Source: Raineya sp.
Lineage (GTDB): Bacteria; Bacteroidota; Bacteroidia; Cytophagales; Thermonemataceae
Length of the DNA stretch: 64,000 bases
Direction: 5' to 3'
Assembly: GCA_025454915.1 (NCBI GenBank)
Contig: JALONN010000003.1
Location: 649,164 to 713,163 of the forward strand
The notes beneath the pieces are model-generated. The model worked only from the letters and a program-made list of their open reading frames with translations. It did no database searches and was not told where the DNA came from. The translations under genes were made by a program, and so were the position numbers. Shown piece after piece: positions 44,195-53,695 of the stretch. How positions within the stretch are numbered: the first letter of the stretch is position 1; each line of letters starts with the position of its first letter.

Positions 44195-45390
44195 GAGTCA
44201 AAAGCTCTTAAGAGTGTTTGTGTTTTATGAATTGTTTCATGCCATTCTTTTTCAGGATTGGAATGAGCCGTAATTCCTCCACCTGCATATACATAGGCTT
44301 TTTGAGAGTTTGCAATTTGCATACAACGCAAATTTACAAAGATATGTGTTTCTTCTTTGAAATTTACCTGCCCTAAAAACCCGCAATAAAACTCTCTGTT
44401 GTAACCTTCATTTTTCAAAATGAAATCAAGGCTTTCTTGTTTGGGCATTCCACAAACAGCAGAGGTTGGATGAAGAAGCCTGAGCATAGTTGTCAGCAAA
44501 TCAGGGTATTGTACTTCATTCAAATCTACCCAGAAATCTGTACGCAAATGAATGAGATTGCCAGCTCTTACAGTTTTTGGACCATCTTCTTCAAATTCTC
44601 TCAAACGAATTTTTTTGAATGTATTGATTATATATCTACTAACAAGAGCCTGCTCTTCTATTTCCTTTTGTGTCCAAACAGCCTGTGAAGTATCTAAATC
44701 TGGGTTATAGGCTTGTGTACCAGCCAAAGCCATTGTTCTAAAAATATTATTTTTATCTAGGCTGACTAATATTTCAGGACTTGCCCCCAGCCAAAGCCCT
44801 ACTTCAGGGATAAAAACAACAGAAACAAGAGCTTGAGGATACATATTGCAGAGTTTGGCAAATAAATCTGAGATTTGCCACTCTCCTTTCAAATGCACTT
44901 CTTGCCTACGAGACAAGACAACTTTCTGAAAAGCTCCACTTTTAATAGCCTCTATTCCTCTTGTAACCAGATTTTGGTGGTTCAGAGAAGAGGTTTCTGT
45001 TAAATGATATGAAGGGATTTTTGTTTTTTGTTCTGTATTTTTTTGTAGATGTTTTTCTAAATCTTCAAAAAATTGTTTCTCTTTCTCAGAAGCACCAAAA
45101 TTTGGTTCTTGAATTTCAGTACTTGTTGTAAAAGACCAATCTGCTTTGATGAAATACCCTAATAAATCAGTTCCATTTTCGTTTTTATTTTCAAACGGGC
45201 TAAATACAAAACCATTTGGCATTTGTTCTAAATGATAGGTTTGGAGTGATAGTTTTTCTGAAAAATCTACGACCACACAAGTTTCCGACTGATTTGGCAA
45301 ACGCCAAATAGCTGTTGCAAAATTCGAATTTTTAGCTGTTTCAAAGGCTGCAAGAGCTGTTTTTTTAGTGGAAATGGGAATGTCTATCAT
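44191..45390 (-). CDS. menF: Isochorismate synthase
   Basis: A 399-residue chorismate-utilising enzyme (MenF/EntC/DhbC). The C-terminal half is the chorismate-binding domain, with FQKVVLSRRQEVHL, LWLGASPEILVSL, MALAGTQAY and HPTSAVCGMPKQESLDFI, plus FYCGFLGQVN and YVYAGGGITAHSNPEKEW at the end. The first half is shortened and variable, as usual. It makes isochorismate for menaquinone. A hotdog thioesterase gene lies 26 bases upstream on the same strand. Confidence 0.92.
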   Translation of the reverse strand: MIDIPISTKKTALAAFETAKNSNFATAIWRLPNQSETCVVVDFSEKLSLQTYHLEQMPNGFVFSPFENKNENGTDLLGYFIKADWSFTTSTEIQEPNFGASEKEKQFFEDLEKHLQKNTEQKTKIPSYHLTETSSLNHQNLVTRGIEAIKSGAFQKVVLSRRQEVHLKGEWQISDLFAKLCNMYPQALVSVVFIPEVGLWLGASPEILVSLDKNNIFRTMALAGTQAYNPDLDTSQAVWTQKEIEEQALVSRYIINTFKKIRLREFEEDGPKTVRAGNLIHLRTDFWVDLNEVQYPDLLTTMLRLLHPTSAVCGMPKQESLDFILKNEGYNREFYCGFLGQVNFKEETHIFVNLRCMQIANSQKAYVYAGGGITAHSNPEKEWHETIHKTQTLLRAFDS

Positions 45391-45416
45391 AAAGAATATT
45401 CATTATTGAATGATTA

Positions 45417-45848
45417 CTATTTGTTGCTTGCTTTTTTTTCCAAAACTGCCATTGTCAAGCGACTGATACAAGTAATTTTTCCTTCTTCATTAGTTAATTT
45501 AATTTCCCAAACCTGAGTAGTTTTCCCTAAATGAATTGCTATAGCTTTACCATAAACCCAATTCCCTTTGGTGATACTACGTATATGGTTTGCATTGATT
45601 TCCAAGCCAACGCAATAATAACGTTCCATATCAACAGCAAAGTTTGCTGCTACACTTCCCAAAGTTTCTGCAAGTACCACAGAAGCCCCACCATGTAAAA
45701 TACCAGCTGGCTGTATTGTACGAGCATCTACGGGCATTTTTCCACACAAAAAATTCTCTCCTACATCTGTAAACTCTATTCCTAAGAATTCTGACATAGT
45801 ACCTGTTTGACGTTCATTGATAGCTTTGAGGAGTGTTTCTTTATCCAT
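45417..45848 (-). CDS. Hotdog-fold thioesterase (PaaI/MenI-like)
   Basis: A 143-residue PaaI-type thioesterase with GILHGGASVVLAETLGSVAA (about 49-68), the active-site helix containing the catalytic Glu (E62 in LAETLG), then LEINANHIRS. Placed immediately before isochorismate synthase, the best guess is 1,4-dihydroxy-2-naphthoyl-CoA thioesterase of menaquinone synthesis. Substrate inferred from context only. Confidence 0.82.
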   Translation of the reverse strand: MDKETLLKAINERQTGTMSEFLGIEFTDVGENFLCGKMPVDARTIQPAGILHGGASVVLAETLGSVAANFAVDMERYYCVGLEINANHIRSITKGNWVYGKAIAIHLGKTTQVWEIKLTNEEGKITCISRLTMAVLEKKASNK

Positions 45849-45941
45849 TTTTGAAGATTTTATTTTATGTCAAAACTAATCACAAAATAGCTTTGTTCAA
45901 AATTTTTGAATAAAAGCTCCTCTCAATTGTTTAAAAATTCC

Positions 45942-45949
45942 TAATTTTG
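45942..45949 (+). promoter_or_regulatory. Possible -7 promoter box of the methyltransferase gene
   Basis: TAATTTTG matches the Bacteroidota -7 box TAnnTTTG. It lies 29 bases before the start, but there is no well-spaced TTG upstream. Confidence 0.35.
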
Positions 45950-45977
45950 TACTGATTTTCATATTTTTAGTTTTACT

Positions 45978-46880
45978 ATGCAATTTGAAGCTACAAGCTA
46001 CAACGCTCACCAAGATTGGTTTGGTAAACAATATTCAGATGATGATAAACGCTGGGAAGCTATCAACTCTTGGATAGAGCAAAAAAAGAACCATACTATC
46101 AATTATTATATTCAGAATAGGCTTCTTGAGCTTATTCGTCCATTATTAAACACTTCTAATCAGTGGCTTACCGTAGGAGACGGCTATGGATTTGATGCCA
46201 ATTATTTATATGAGAATGGGCAAAAAGTAGTTGCTACTGACATTTCTCCTACTTTTTTGGAAATGAGCAAACAAGCTGGATTATTGGAAGATTTTTCTAT
46301 TGAAAATGCAGAAAAATTAAGTTTTGCAGATAATACATTCGATTATGCGTTATGTAAAGAAGCTTATCATCATTTTCCAAGACCCTACATGGCTGTTTAT
46401 GAAATGCTCAGGGTAGTGAAAAAAGGTGTTATTTTAATTGAACCTCATGACCCTTTATCTAAAATGCCTTTTTTACTTGCTTTAAGAAATATTTTAGACA
46501 ATTGGAATGTAAATACTTTGCAGAAATACTGGAAAAATCGTTATTCTTTTGAAGAAGTAGGTAATTATGTATTCAAACTCTCTGAAAGAGAATGTGAAAA
46601 AATGGCAATGGGCATTAATATGCCTGTTATTGCATTTAAAGGGATTAACAATAACTATTATAAAGCTTCCACTGCATATGAAAATTATCAATCACCTGCT
46701 TTCAAAAAACTACAACGCAAAATACGCTGGCATAATTTATTATGTAAATTAACACTTATGCCTTATCAAGTGCTTTCAGCCATTATTTTCAAGCAAACTC
46801 CTGATGAACAGACCATGACAGAGTTAAAGAAAAATGGTTACAGAGTATATATTTTACCCAAAAATCCTTATTTGAAATAA
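45978..46880 (+). CDS. Class I SAM-dependent methyltransferase
   Basis: A 300-residue protein. Motif I is WLTVGDGYGFDANYLYENG (about 62-80), the acidic end of strand 2 is VVATDIS, and the post-I motif is SFADNTFDYALCKEAYHHFPRP with the family YHHFPRP. The C-terminal third is helical and basic. It precedes a glycosyltransferase and WecB, so it may methylate a surface sugar or lipid carrier. The three genes are 42 bases and then an overlap apart and may form one operon. Confidence 0.8.
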   Translation: MQFEATSYNAHQDWFGKQYSDDDKRWEAINSWIEQKKNHTINYYIQNRLLELIRPLLNTSNQWLTVGDGYGFDANYLYENGQKVVATDISPTFLEMSKQAGLLEDFSIENAEKLSFADNTFDYALCKEAYHHFPRPYMAVYEMLRVVKKGVILIEPHDPLSKMPFLLALRNILDNWNVNTLQKYWKNRYSFEEVGNYVFKLSERECEKMAMGINMPVIAFKGINNNYYKASTAYENYQSPAFKKLQRKIRWHNLLCKLTLMPYQVLSAIIFKQTPDEQTMTELKKNGYRVYILPKNPYLK

Positions 46881-46922
46881 ATTAAAAATACATTTAGCCT
46901 TGATAATTTCTATTTTAAATTC

Positions 46923-48155
46923 ATGAAAGTTGTATTTTTATTTGGAGCTCTACCTCATTACATGGTAGCTTTACTCAATCTGATTGCTAAAAATTTAGAT
47001 GTAGTGGTTATCTTACCTGCTCAAAAAGGCAAAACGGTGGGTGTTGGAGTATATGAGTCGAATCAGGATACTTTATTTAAAATTATTCGTTTAGAAGAAT
47101 TCCATTTACGTTTATTGGGTAAAGCTTATTTTAAAAATTTAAATCAGGCTATTGAATTTGAAAAACCTCATTTAATTGTATTAGGATGGCCTTACATCAT
47201 TGGTTTTATATTTGACTGGAAAATTCGAAAGCTTGTAAAGAGATTAAATACCAAAATTATTTATAGAAGCATCCCCTATCAGATCCCTTTGTATAAAGAT
47301 GCAATGCGTTTTTATACACAAGAAGGTTTCTATACAGAAGACATGCAGCATATCAAAGCTGATAATTTTTCTAAAAAAGTAAAGTATTGGATATTTACCA
47401 AACTTGCAAAATACTATTTCAATATGGTAGATGCACATTTGAATTACACAACATTAGCCTATGATATTCTTGAAAGTTATGGAGTTCCAAAGAAAAAAAT
47501 CTTTGTCAGCTATAATTCTGGTGATACAGATGCATTATTTCAGGCAAAAGACGCTATCAAGCATCTTCCGTCTATTTTACCTTCTAATCCATACAGAATT
47601 ATTCATATAGGCAGGCTTATCAAATGGAAAAAGGTTGATTTGCTGATAAATGTATTTGCTGATATTCTTCAAAAATATCCTCAAGCAGAACTTGTAATTG
47701 TAGGCTCAGGAACAGAAGATAAACGTTTGAAAGAGCAAGCAAAAGAATTAAATATAGAAAAAAATGTTTTGTTTGTAGGAGCTGTTCATGAACCCAGCAA
47801 ATTAGGGCAATATTTGCAAGCCTCTACAATATATGTACTTGCTGGTGCTGGTGGGCTTTCCATCAATGATGCCATGACTTTTGGGAAACCTGTTGTTTGT
47901 TCTGTTGCTGATGGTACTGAAAAAGACCTTGTTATCCCTTATCAAACAGGATTTATATTTGACAATACCAATCCCAAAGATTTATATGAGAAAATAGACT
48001 ATCTGTTTTCAAACCCAGCAAAATGTGAAGAAATGGGAAAAAATGCAGAAGATTTTATTCAAAATCAAATAAATATTCATGTGGTAGCTTCAAGATTTAT
48101 AGATGCTTTTAACTTTGTAACAAACAACCAATTTCAACTTAAATATGTCCATTAA
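46923..48155 (+). CDS. Family 4-like glycosyltransferase
   Basis: A 410-residue GT-B enzyme. The C-terminal donor domain shows IIHIGRLIKWKKVDLLINVFADILQKYPQAELVIVGSGTEDKRL, FVGAV...LGQYLQASTIYVL, and SINDAMTFGKPVVCSVADGTEKDLV with the acidic ligand of the nucleotide sugar. The N-terminal domain is variable. Probably assembles a surface polysaccharide or glycolipid on the cytosolic membrane face. It overlaps wecB by 11 bases. Confidence 0.85.
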   Translation: MKVVFLFGALPHYMVALLNLIAKNLDVVVILPAQKGKTVGVGVYESNQDTLFKIIRLEEFHLRLLGKAYFKNLNQAIEFEKPHLIVLGWPYIIGFIFDWKIRKLVKRLNTKIIYRSIPYQIPLYKDAMRFYTQEGFYTEDMQHIKADNFSKKVKYWIFTKLAKYYFNMVDAHLNYTTLAYDILESYGVPKKKIFVSYNSGDTDALFQAKDAIKHLPSILPSNPYRIIHIGRLIKWKKVDLLINVFADILQKYPQAELVIVGSGTEDKRLKEQAKELNIEKNVLFVGAVHEPSKLGQYLQASTIYVLAGAGGLSINDAMTFGKPVVCSVADGTEKDLVIPYQTGFIFDNTNPKDLYEKIDYLFSNPAKCEEMGKNAEDFIQNQINIHVVASRFIDAFNFVTNNQFQLKYVH

Positions 48156-49251
48156 GTTTATGCATATTGTTGGAGCAAGACCTAATTTTATGAAACTTGC
48201 CCCTTTATATAAAGAAATTTCAAAATCTATCCATAGCCAAAAGCTTGTTCATACAGGACAGCATTATGATGCCTTAATGTCTGATGTGTTTTTTGAACAA
48301 CTACAAATCCCTAATCCAGATTATTATTTGGGTATTGGTTCAGGCTCACATACACAACAAACAGCCAAAACAATGCTTGCCCTTGAGGAAATTTTACTCA
48401 AAGATAGACCTGATATGATGATTGTTTATGGAGATGTCAATTCTACATTGGCAGCTACCTTGGTTTGTTGTAAAATGCAGATTCCTATTGCCCATGTAGA
48501 AGCTGGACTACGTTCCAGAGATAGAAATATGCCTGAGGAAATTAATCGAATTTTAACTGATAGTGTAGCAGATATTTTACTTACTCCCTCTCAGGATGGA
48601 AGCGAAAACTTACTTCATGAGGGTGTTGATACTCATAAAATACATTTAGTGGGCAATATCATGATTGATACGCTTGTACAAGCCCTTGACATCATTGAAA
48701 AAAATCCCCAATTATTGAGTAAATCTTTAGAAGTATTAGAAGCTATTCAGCATAAACCTTATATTTTATCAACGGTTCACAGACCTTCTAATGTTGATAA
48801 ACCTGATAGTTTACAACACTTATTTAATGCTTTAAGTGAAATATCATCCCAAACGGATGTTATTCTTCCTTTGCATCCACGAACCAAGAAGCAATTAGAA
48901 GAAGCCAATATTTTACAAACAATTCCTGCTACATTACATATTATTGAGCCACTTGGTTATTTTGATTTCATTTACTTACAAAAACATGCCACTTGTATTC
49001 TAACTGATTCGGGAGGAATCCAAGAGGAGAGTTCGTATTTGAAAACACCTTGTCTTACATTGCGAAAAAATACAGAAAGACCTATTACTATAGAGCTTGG
49101 AACAAATGAACTTGTAGGAGATGATTATGATTTACTCAAAGAAAAAGTCAATATTATCCTTAATGATCAGTATAAAAAAGGACAGGAAATCCCGTTTTGG
49201 GATGGAAAAACAGCACAAAGAATCTTACAAGTATTGGAAAATAATCTTTAA
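48145..49251 (+). CDS. wecB: UDP-N-acetylglucosamine 2-epimerase (non-hydrolysing)
   Basis: A 368-residue WecB-type epimerase making UDP-ManNAc for surface polysaccharides. Visible features are GARPNFMKLAPL (about 10-21), HTGQHYD, GDVNSTLAATL, HVEAGLRS and ILSTVHRPSN, then DSGGIQEESSYL (about 291-302). It starts with an 11-base overlap with the glycosyltransferase, so translation is coupled. Length is standard. Confidence 0.95.
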   Translation: MSIKFMHIVGARPNFMKLAPLYKEISKSIHSQKLVHTGQHYDALMSDVFFEQLQIPNPDYYLGIGSGSHTQQTAKTMLALEEILLKDRPDMMIVYGDVNSTLAATLVCCKMQIPIAHVEAGLRSRDRNMPEEINRILTDSVADILLTPSQDGSENLLHEGVDTHKIHLVGNIMIDTLVQALDIIEKNPQLLSKSLEVLEAIQHKPYILSTVHRPSNVDKPDSLQHLFNALSEISSQTDVILPLHPRTKKQLEEANILQTIPATLHIIEPLGYFDFIYLQKHATCILTDSGGIQEESSYLKTPCLTLRKNTERPITIELGTNELVGDDYDLLKEKVNIILNDQYKKGQEIPFWDGKTAQRILQVLENNL

Positions 49252-49284
49252 ATTTTAATAAAACTCTACAAAAAAAATTGACCT

Positions 49285-51927
49285 ATGAAAAAAACAACTC
49301 TTATTTGTATTATTCATTTTATTTACCTTTTTTCTTTTGCTGATAGCCTACATGTCAAACCTCCTCTAGGGTTTATTGAGAATAAAGGACAAATTCATGA
49401 TCAAAATTTTCAGCCTAATACTTCTGTAAGATACTTACTCAACACTCAAAAAGGTTTAAATATCCAATTAAAGAAGAACTCATTCAGTTATGATGTTTAT
49501 AGAATTAAAGAATCTTCAGAAAATCAGAGTATTGCTGAATTTGCTCAAAATGAGCTTCTCCCCTCTTTAGTCTATGAGTTCCAGAGAATAGATGTTGAAT
49601 TTATAAATGCTAATCCTAATCCTATTATTTTGGCAGAGAATCCAGCTAATGATTATTTGAATTACTATAACTCTGTTTCTCCTTTTGGTACAACAACCAA
49701 TATCAAACATTTTAAAAGAGTAGTTTATCAAAACCTATATCCTAATATTGATTTAGAGTTTATTATAAAAAATGATAATGTTAAATATAATTTTATCATT
49801 AAACCTCAAGGCAAAATATCTGATATTAAGTGGAAACATAAAGGTACTCATTATAGTGAGTTAAAAAACAACCAGCTCATTCTTCATACCAGTAATGGAG
49901 AGTTTTATGAATCCATTCCTTTGATTTACTGGCAGAAATCGCAAAAAGCACTTCAAATAACTTACCAAAAAAATAACGATTTTTATAGTTTTAAATCAAA
50001 CCTTACAGTAAATACATCAAATGACAATCTTATTATAGCCCCAGAACCTGAAAGAATTTGGGGCACTTATTATGGAGGTACTAATAACGATAATATCAAT
50101 AGTATTAAATTAGATGATTCAGGTAATCTTTATGTGACTGGTAGTTGTTATAGTAGTACTGCTATTGCTACATCTGGTAGTCATCAGAACACTATTGCAG
50201 GCAATTTAGACGTTTTTATAGCTAAATTTAATAGTTTAGGGGTGCGTCAATGGGGTACTTATTATGGCGGCACTAGTCTTGATGATGGAAGATATATTGC
50301 TGTCAAAAATAACTTTTTAATTGTATCTGGTTATATACAAGGTTCTTCTAGTGGAATAGCTACATTAGGAGCTCACCAAACGAATTATGGTGGAGGTTCA
50401 GGAGATGCTTTTATAGCAAAATTTTCTTTAAATGGAGTATTGGAATGGGGTACTTATTATGGCGGTTCAGGAGAAGATTTTGGATTTGGCTGTGAAATAG
50501 ATAGTGATAGTAATATTTACCTAACAGCTTTTACAGAAAGTACAGGAATGGCAACTTCAGGAGCACACCAAATAAGCTATGGTGGTAATAGAGATGGACT
50601 TTTAGTGAAATTCAATAGTTCAGGAGTTCGTCAATGGGCTACTTATTATGGAGATAGTGGGAGTGATGAGCTTTATAGAGTTGTTGTAGGAAATACAAAT
50701 GATGTTTATGTAGGTGGTTTTGGAACTAGTACAGGCTTATCCTCTCCATCTGCTTATCAAACAAATAATGCTGGTGGTAGAGATGCTTTATTGATAAAAT
50801 TTAGTAATTCAGGGGTACGTCAATGGGCTACCTATTATGGAGGAAGTGGCGATGAAGCTCTTGTTGGATTAGTGATAGATAACAATGATCATTTGATTTT
50901 AACAAGCAACACAAACAGTACAACAGGAATAGCCACTTCAGGAGCATATCAAACATCTCTAAATGGTGGTAATGATGCTTATTTAGCTAAATTCAATCCT
51001 AATGGTGGCATAATCTGGAGTACTTATTATGGCGGCACTAGCAATGATACAGGTTTTGGTTTGAGTGTTAATTCTTTAAATGATATTTATTTATCAGGAT
51101 TTACTAGTAGTACAGGAATGGCAACTTCTGGATCACATCAAGCTACTTATGGAGGAGGAAGTGATGATGGATTTTTAGTAAAATTTAACAGTTCAGGAGT
51201 TCGTCAATGGGCTACTTACTATGGAGGAAGTAATAGTGATCAATCAAGAGATTGTGTATTTGAAAGAAGTAGTAATCATATTTATATAACAGGGTTTACT
51301 TTTAGCACAAATAATATTTCTTCAGGGGGTAGCCATCAAGCAAGTTATGGTGGTAATAGAGATGGTTTTATAGCAAAAATCACTGACAACCCTGTTGCTC
51401 TTCCTGTTCAGTTATTATATTTTAATGCAAAACCCAATACTCATGGGGTCAATCTTTCTTGGGCAACTGCTTCTGAAATTAACAATGACTTTTTTACCAT
51501 AGAAAAGTCAATCAATAAAATTGATTGGGAAATTGTCAAAACAGTGAATAGTGCAAGTAATTCAAGTAAAATTTCAACCTATTCTACAATTGATTACACA
51601 CCTTATTCAGATGTTTCTTATTATCGACTTAAGCAAACCTATTTTGATGGTAAATTTGAATACTCCAATATAGTTTCTGTTAACTTTAACAAGCAAGATG
51701 AACTAAATTTTAAAATTTATCCAAATCCAGCAAATACCATTTTATATTTATTAAGTGATAAAGAAGAATATAAGATTGAAATAATAAATGCATTACAACA
51801 AATTGTTTTAACAACAAAAAATCAAAAAGAAATTGATATAAGTAGCTTTACTAATGGAGTTTATTACATTAGAGTATTTTTTCCTTATGACAACTCTATT
51901 ACAAGAAAATTCATAATACAAAAATAA
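49285..51927 (+). CDS. SBBP-repeat type IX secreted protein
   Basis: An 880-residue exported protein: signal peptide (about 1-19), then an N-terminal domain beginning FIENKGQI with FKRVVYQNLYPNIDLEF (about 25-250). Seven SBBP-type repeats follow, each with W(G/A/S)TYYGG and TSG(A/S)HQ about 50-60 residues apart, which likely build a beta-propeller. A linker (LPVQLLYFNA...NNDFFTIE) leads to a C-terminal type A sorting domain (KIYPNPANTILYL to FIIQK). It is exported through the type IX system; surface or released, binding partner unknown. Confidence 0.88.
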   Translation: MKKTTLICIIHFIYLFSFADSLHVKPPLGFIENKGQIHDQNFQPNTSVRYLLNTQKGLNIQLKKNSFSYDVYRIKESSENQSIAEFAQNELLPSLVYEFQRIDVEFINANPNPIILAENPANDYLNYYNSVSPFGTTTNIKHFKRVVYQNLYPNIDLEFIIKNDNVKYNFIIKPQGKISDIKWKHKGTHYSELKNNQLILHTSNGEFYESIPLIYWQKSQKALQITYQKNNDFYSFKSNLTVNTSNDNLIIAPEPERIWGTYYGGTNNDNINSIKLDDSGNLYVTGSCYSSTAIATSGSHQNTIAGNLDVFIAKFNSLGVRQWGTYYGGTSLDDGRYIAVKNNFLIVSGYIQGSSSGIATLGAHQTNYGGGSGDAFIAKFSLNGVLEWGTYYGGSGEDFGFGCEIDSDSNIYLTAFTESTGMATSGAHQISYGGNRDGLLVKFNSSGVRQWATYYGDSGSDELYRVVVGNTNDVYVGGFGTSTGLSSPSAYQTNNAGGRDALLIKFSNSGVRQWATYYGGSGDEALVGLVIDNNDHLILTSNTNSTTGIATSGAYQTSLNGGNDAYLAKFNPNGGIIWSTYYGGTSNDTGFGLSVNSLNDIYLSGFTSSTGMATSGSHQATYGGGSDDGFLVKFNSSGVRQWATYYGGSNSDQSRDCVFERSSNHIYITGFTFSTNNISSGGSHQASYGGNRDGFIAKITDNPVALPVQLLYFNAKPNTHGVNLSWATASEINNDFFTIEKSINKIDWEIVKTVNSASNSSKISTYSTIDYTPYSDVSYYRLKQTYFDGKFEYSNIVSVNFNKQDELNFKIYPNPANTILYLLSDKEEYKIEIINALQQIVLTTKNQKEIDISSFTNGVYYIRVFFPYDNSITRKFIIQK

Positions 51928-52034
51928 AGTTATGTTAGATATTATTTGACCTAGTGATAATTGTCCAACAGGGATTTATTATCATACAACTACTGAAAAA
52001 ACCTTGAATGTTCAATAATAGTACTCTGTTTCTA

Positions 52035-53600
52035 TTAATCATTCTCTAAAGTTCCTTCTTTGATTGGCGAAGCCATTGTAAGCTTACGAACAGTGGCTAT
52101 TTTTACAACTGCTGACTGAGTGCTTTCGTTGTGCAATTTATCCATAGATTTGATAACATATACATAACGCTTATTGGTTTCTACTTCTTTATCTAATATA
52201 AAATTATCTTTTTGAATGGCTATAATTTTGGAAGCATCATTTAAGTTCATACCCAATTCATTATCAAAACGAGATACTACATAATAAGCAGGTTTTTCTC
52301 CATCTGTGGCAGCCTTCGGATGTGACCATTTAAGTACTACACTTCCTTCTATCAATGTAGCTCTCAGGCTATCTGGTGGTAATGGAGGAATGGGGTCTTT
52401 CCAAGGCATTGCTGGCAGAAGAGCAGGATATTTATAATATTTAATTTGAAGTGTATCTAATATTTTCAAAGGGTTTTTAGTCAGTGATTTAGCAGAAAAA
52501 AACATACTTCCTTGTATATTTTTATATTTTCTGTTGAGCATAATTTGCCTGAATAGTTCAGAAGATTGTTGCCAAGTACTTTCTTCATCAGGACTTCCTA
52601 TTTTAAAAGCACCATGCCCGCCATAAATATGTCTCCCAAAATTATTTTCGTTCCACCACTGAATTAACACTTCGTAAGGGGCATATTTGGATTGTGTACT
52701 CCAATAAATCTGTGGTGTTAGGTAATCAATCCAACCCAGTTCTAACCATTTACGAGTATCTGCATACAGATGATCGTAGGCAGGTTGCCCCACACGAGTA
52801 TCTGAGCCTCTTGGGTCTTGAGCTTTATTTCGCCACCCACCTACAGGGCTGATACCAAATTTCACTTTGGGCTTGATTACTTTTAAACTATCTGAGATCG
52901 CCTGAATGAATAAATCTATATTATTTCTTCGCCAATCTTCAATATTTGTGAATTCTTTTCCAAATTTATCAAAAGTATCATCATCATTAATGTGTTCTCC
53001 ATTAATTTTGTAAGGATAAAAATAATCGTCAAAATGTAATCCATCAATATCATATTTTCTAACGATTTCCAAAGCAACTTTCACCAAATAAGTTCTTACC
53101 TCTGGAATACCTGGATTGAAATATACTCTGTCTCCGTATTTAAAAAACCATTCTGGTTCTTTTTTAGTAATATGATCTGGGTGAATGCTACTAAATGTTA
53201 TACTGCTGATTGCTCTAAATGGGTTTACCCATGCATGAAACTCAAGTCCTCTCTGATGACATTGCTCTATCATCCATGCAGTAGGGTCGTAGTAAGGATT
53301 GGGAGGTAATCCTTGTTTTCCCTGTAAGACTTCAGACCAAGGTTCCAGACTGCTCTCATAAAGGGCGTCAGCTGAAGGTCTAATTTGAGTTAGTACAGCA
53401 TTAAAATTATGTTTTTTAAACTTTTCTAAAAGGTCTGTGTACTCTTTTTGCTGAGTTTCTGTATCTAAATTTCGACGAGAAGGCCAGTCAATGTTACCTA
53501 TGGTGGTTATCCAAACGGCTCTCATCTCTCTACGAGGATAAAGTGTTTGGGCATAAGAAATTTCAATCAAGAAAAGGAAAATGAGATATAGTTTTTTCAC
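52035..53600 (-). CDS. GHL10 family 10-like glycosylhydrolase with FN3 tail
   Basis: A 521-residue protein starting at GTG 53600, which places signal peptide MKKLYLIFLFLIEISYAQ first. The catalytic barrel (about 20-390) shows MRAVWITTIGNIDWPS, FNAVLTQIRPSADALY, LEFHAWVNPFRA, YDIDGLHFDDYFYPY and WIDYLTPQIYWS, as in YngK/GHL10 enzymes. A fibronectin-like domain follows (about 405-505). GHL10 proteins have been linked to peptidoglycan or polysaccharide cleavage. On the minus strand TTG, 20 bases and AAATTTTG upstream could be a promoter. Confidence 0.85.
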   Translation of the reverse strand: MKKLYLIFLFLIEISYAQTLYPRREMRAVWITTIGNIDWPSRRNLDTETQQKEYTDLLEKFKKHNFNAVLTQIRPSADALYESSLEPWSEVLQGKQGLPPNPYYDPTAWMIEQCHQRGLEFHAWVNPFRAISSITFSSIHPDHITKKEPEWFFKYGDRVYFNPGIPEVRTYLVKVALEIVRKYDIDGLHFDDYFYPYKINGEHINDDDTFDKFGKEFTNIEDWRRNNIDLFIQAISDSLKVIKPKVKFGISPVGGWRNKAQDPRGSDTRVGQPAYDHLYADTRKWLELGWIDYLTPQIYWSTQSKYAPYEVLIQWWNENNFGRHIYGGHGAFKIGSPDEESTWQQSSELFRQIMLNRKYKNIQGSMFFSAKSLTKNPLKILDTLQIKYYKYPALLPAMPWKDPIPPLPPDSLRATLIEGSVVLKWSHPKAATDGEKPAYYVVSRFDNELGMNLNDASKIIAIQKDNFILDKEVETNKRYVYVIKSMDKLHNESTQSAVVKIATVRKLTMASPIKEGTLEND

Positions 53601-53695
53601 TCAGAGAAAGTTTGTCCAAAATTTGTACTTTTACTACCTTGAAGCAATTTGTGATTTTTTTTGATTCCTGACAATATATTGATTAGAAAAATTTT

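Noticed and set aside
44191..45848. Possible siderophore (DHBA) role for the isochorismate synthase
   Set aside because: No DhbA/B/E-type genes nearby; the thioesterase partner and ubiE point to menaquinone.
50041..51360. Regularly spaced similar DNA segments, at first sight a repeat array
   Set aside because: These are the codons of the WxTYYGG protein repeats in one long frame, not CRISPR; spacers would have to be non-coding and unique.
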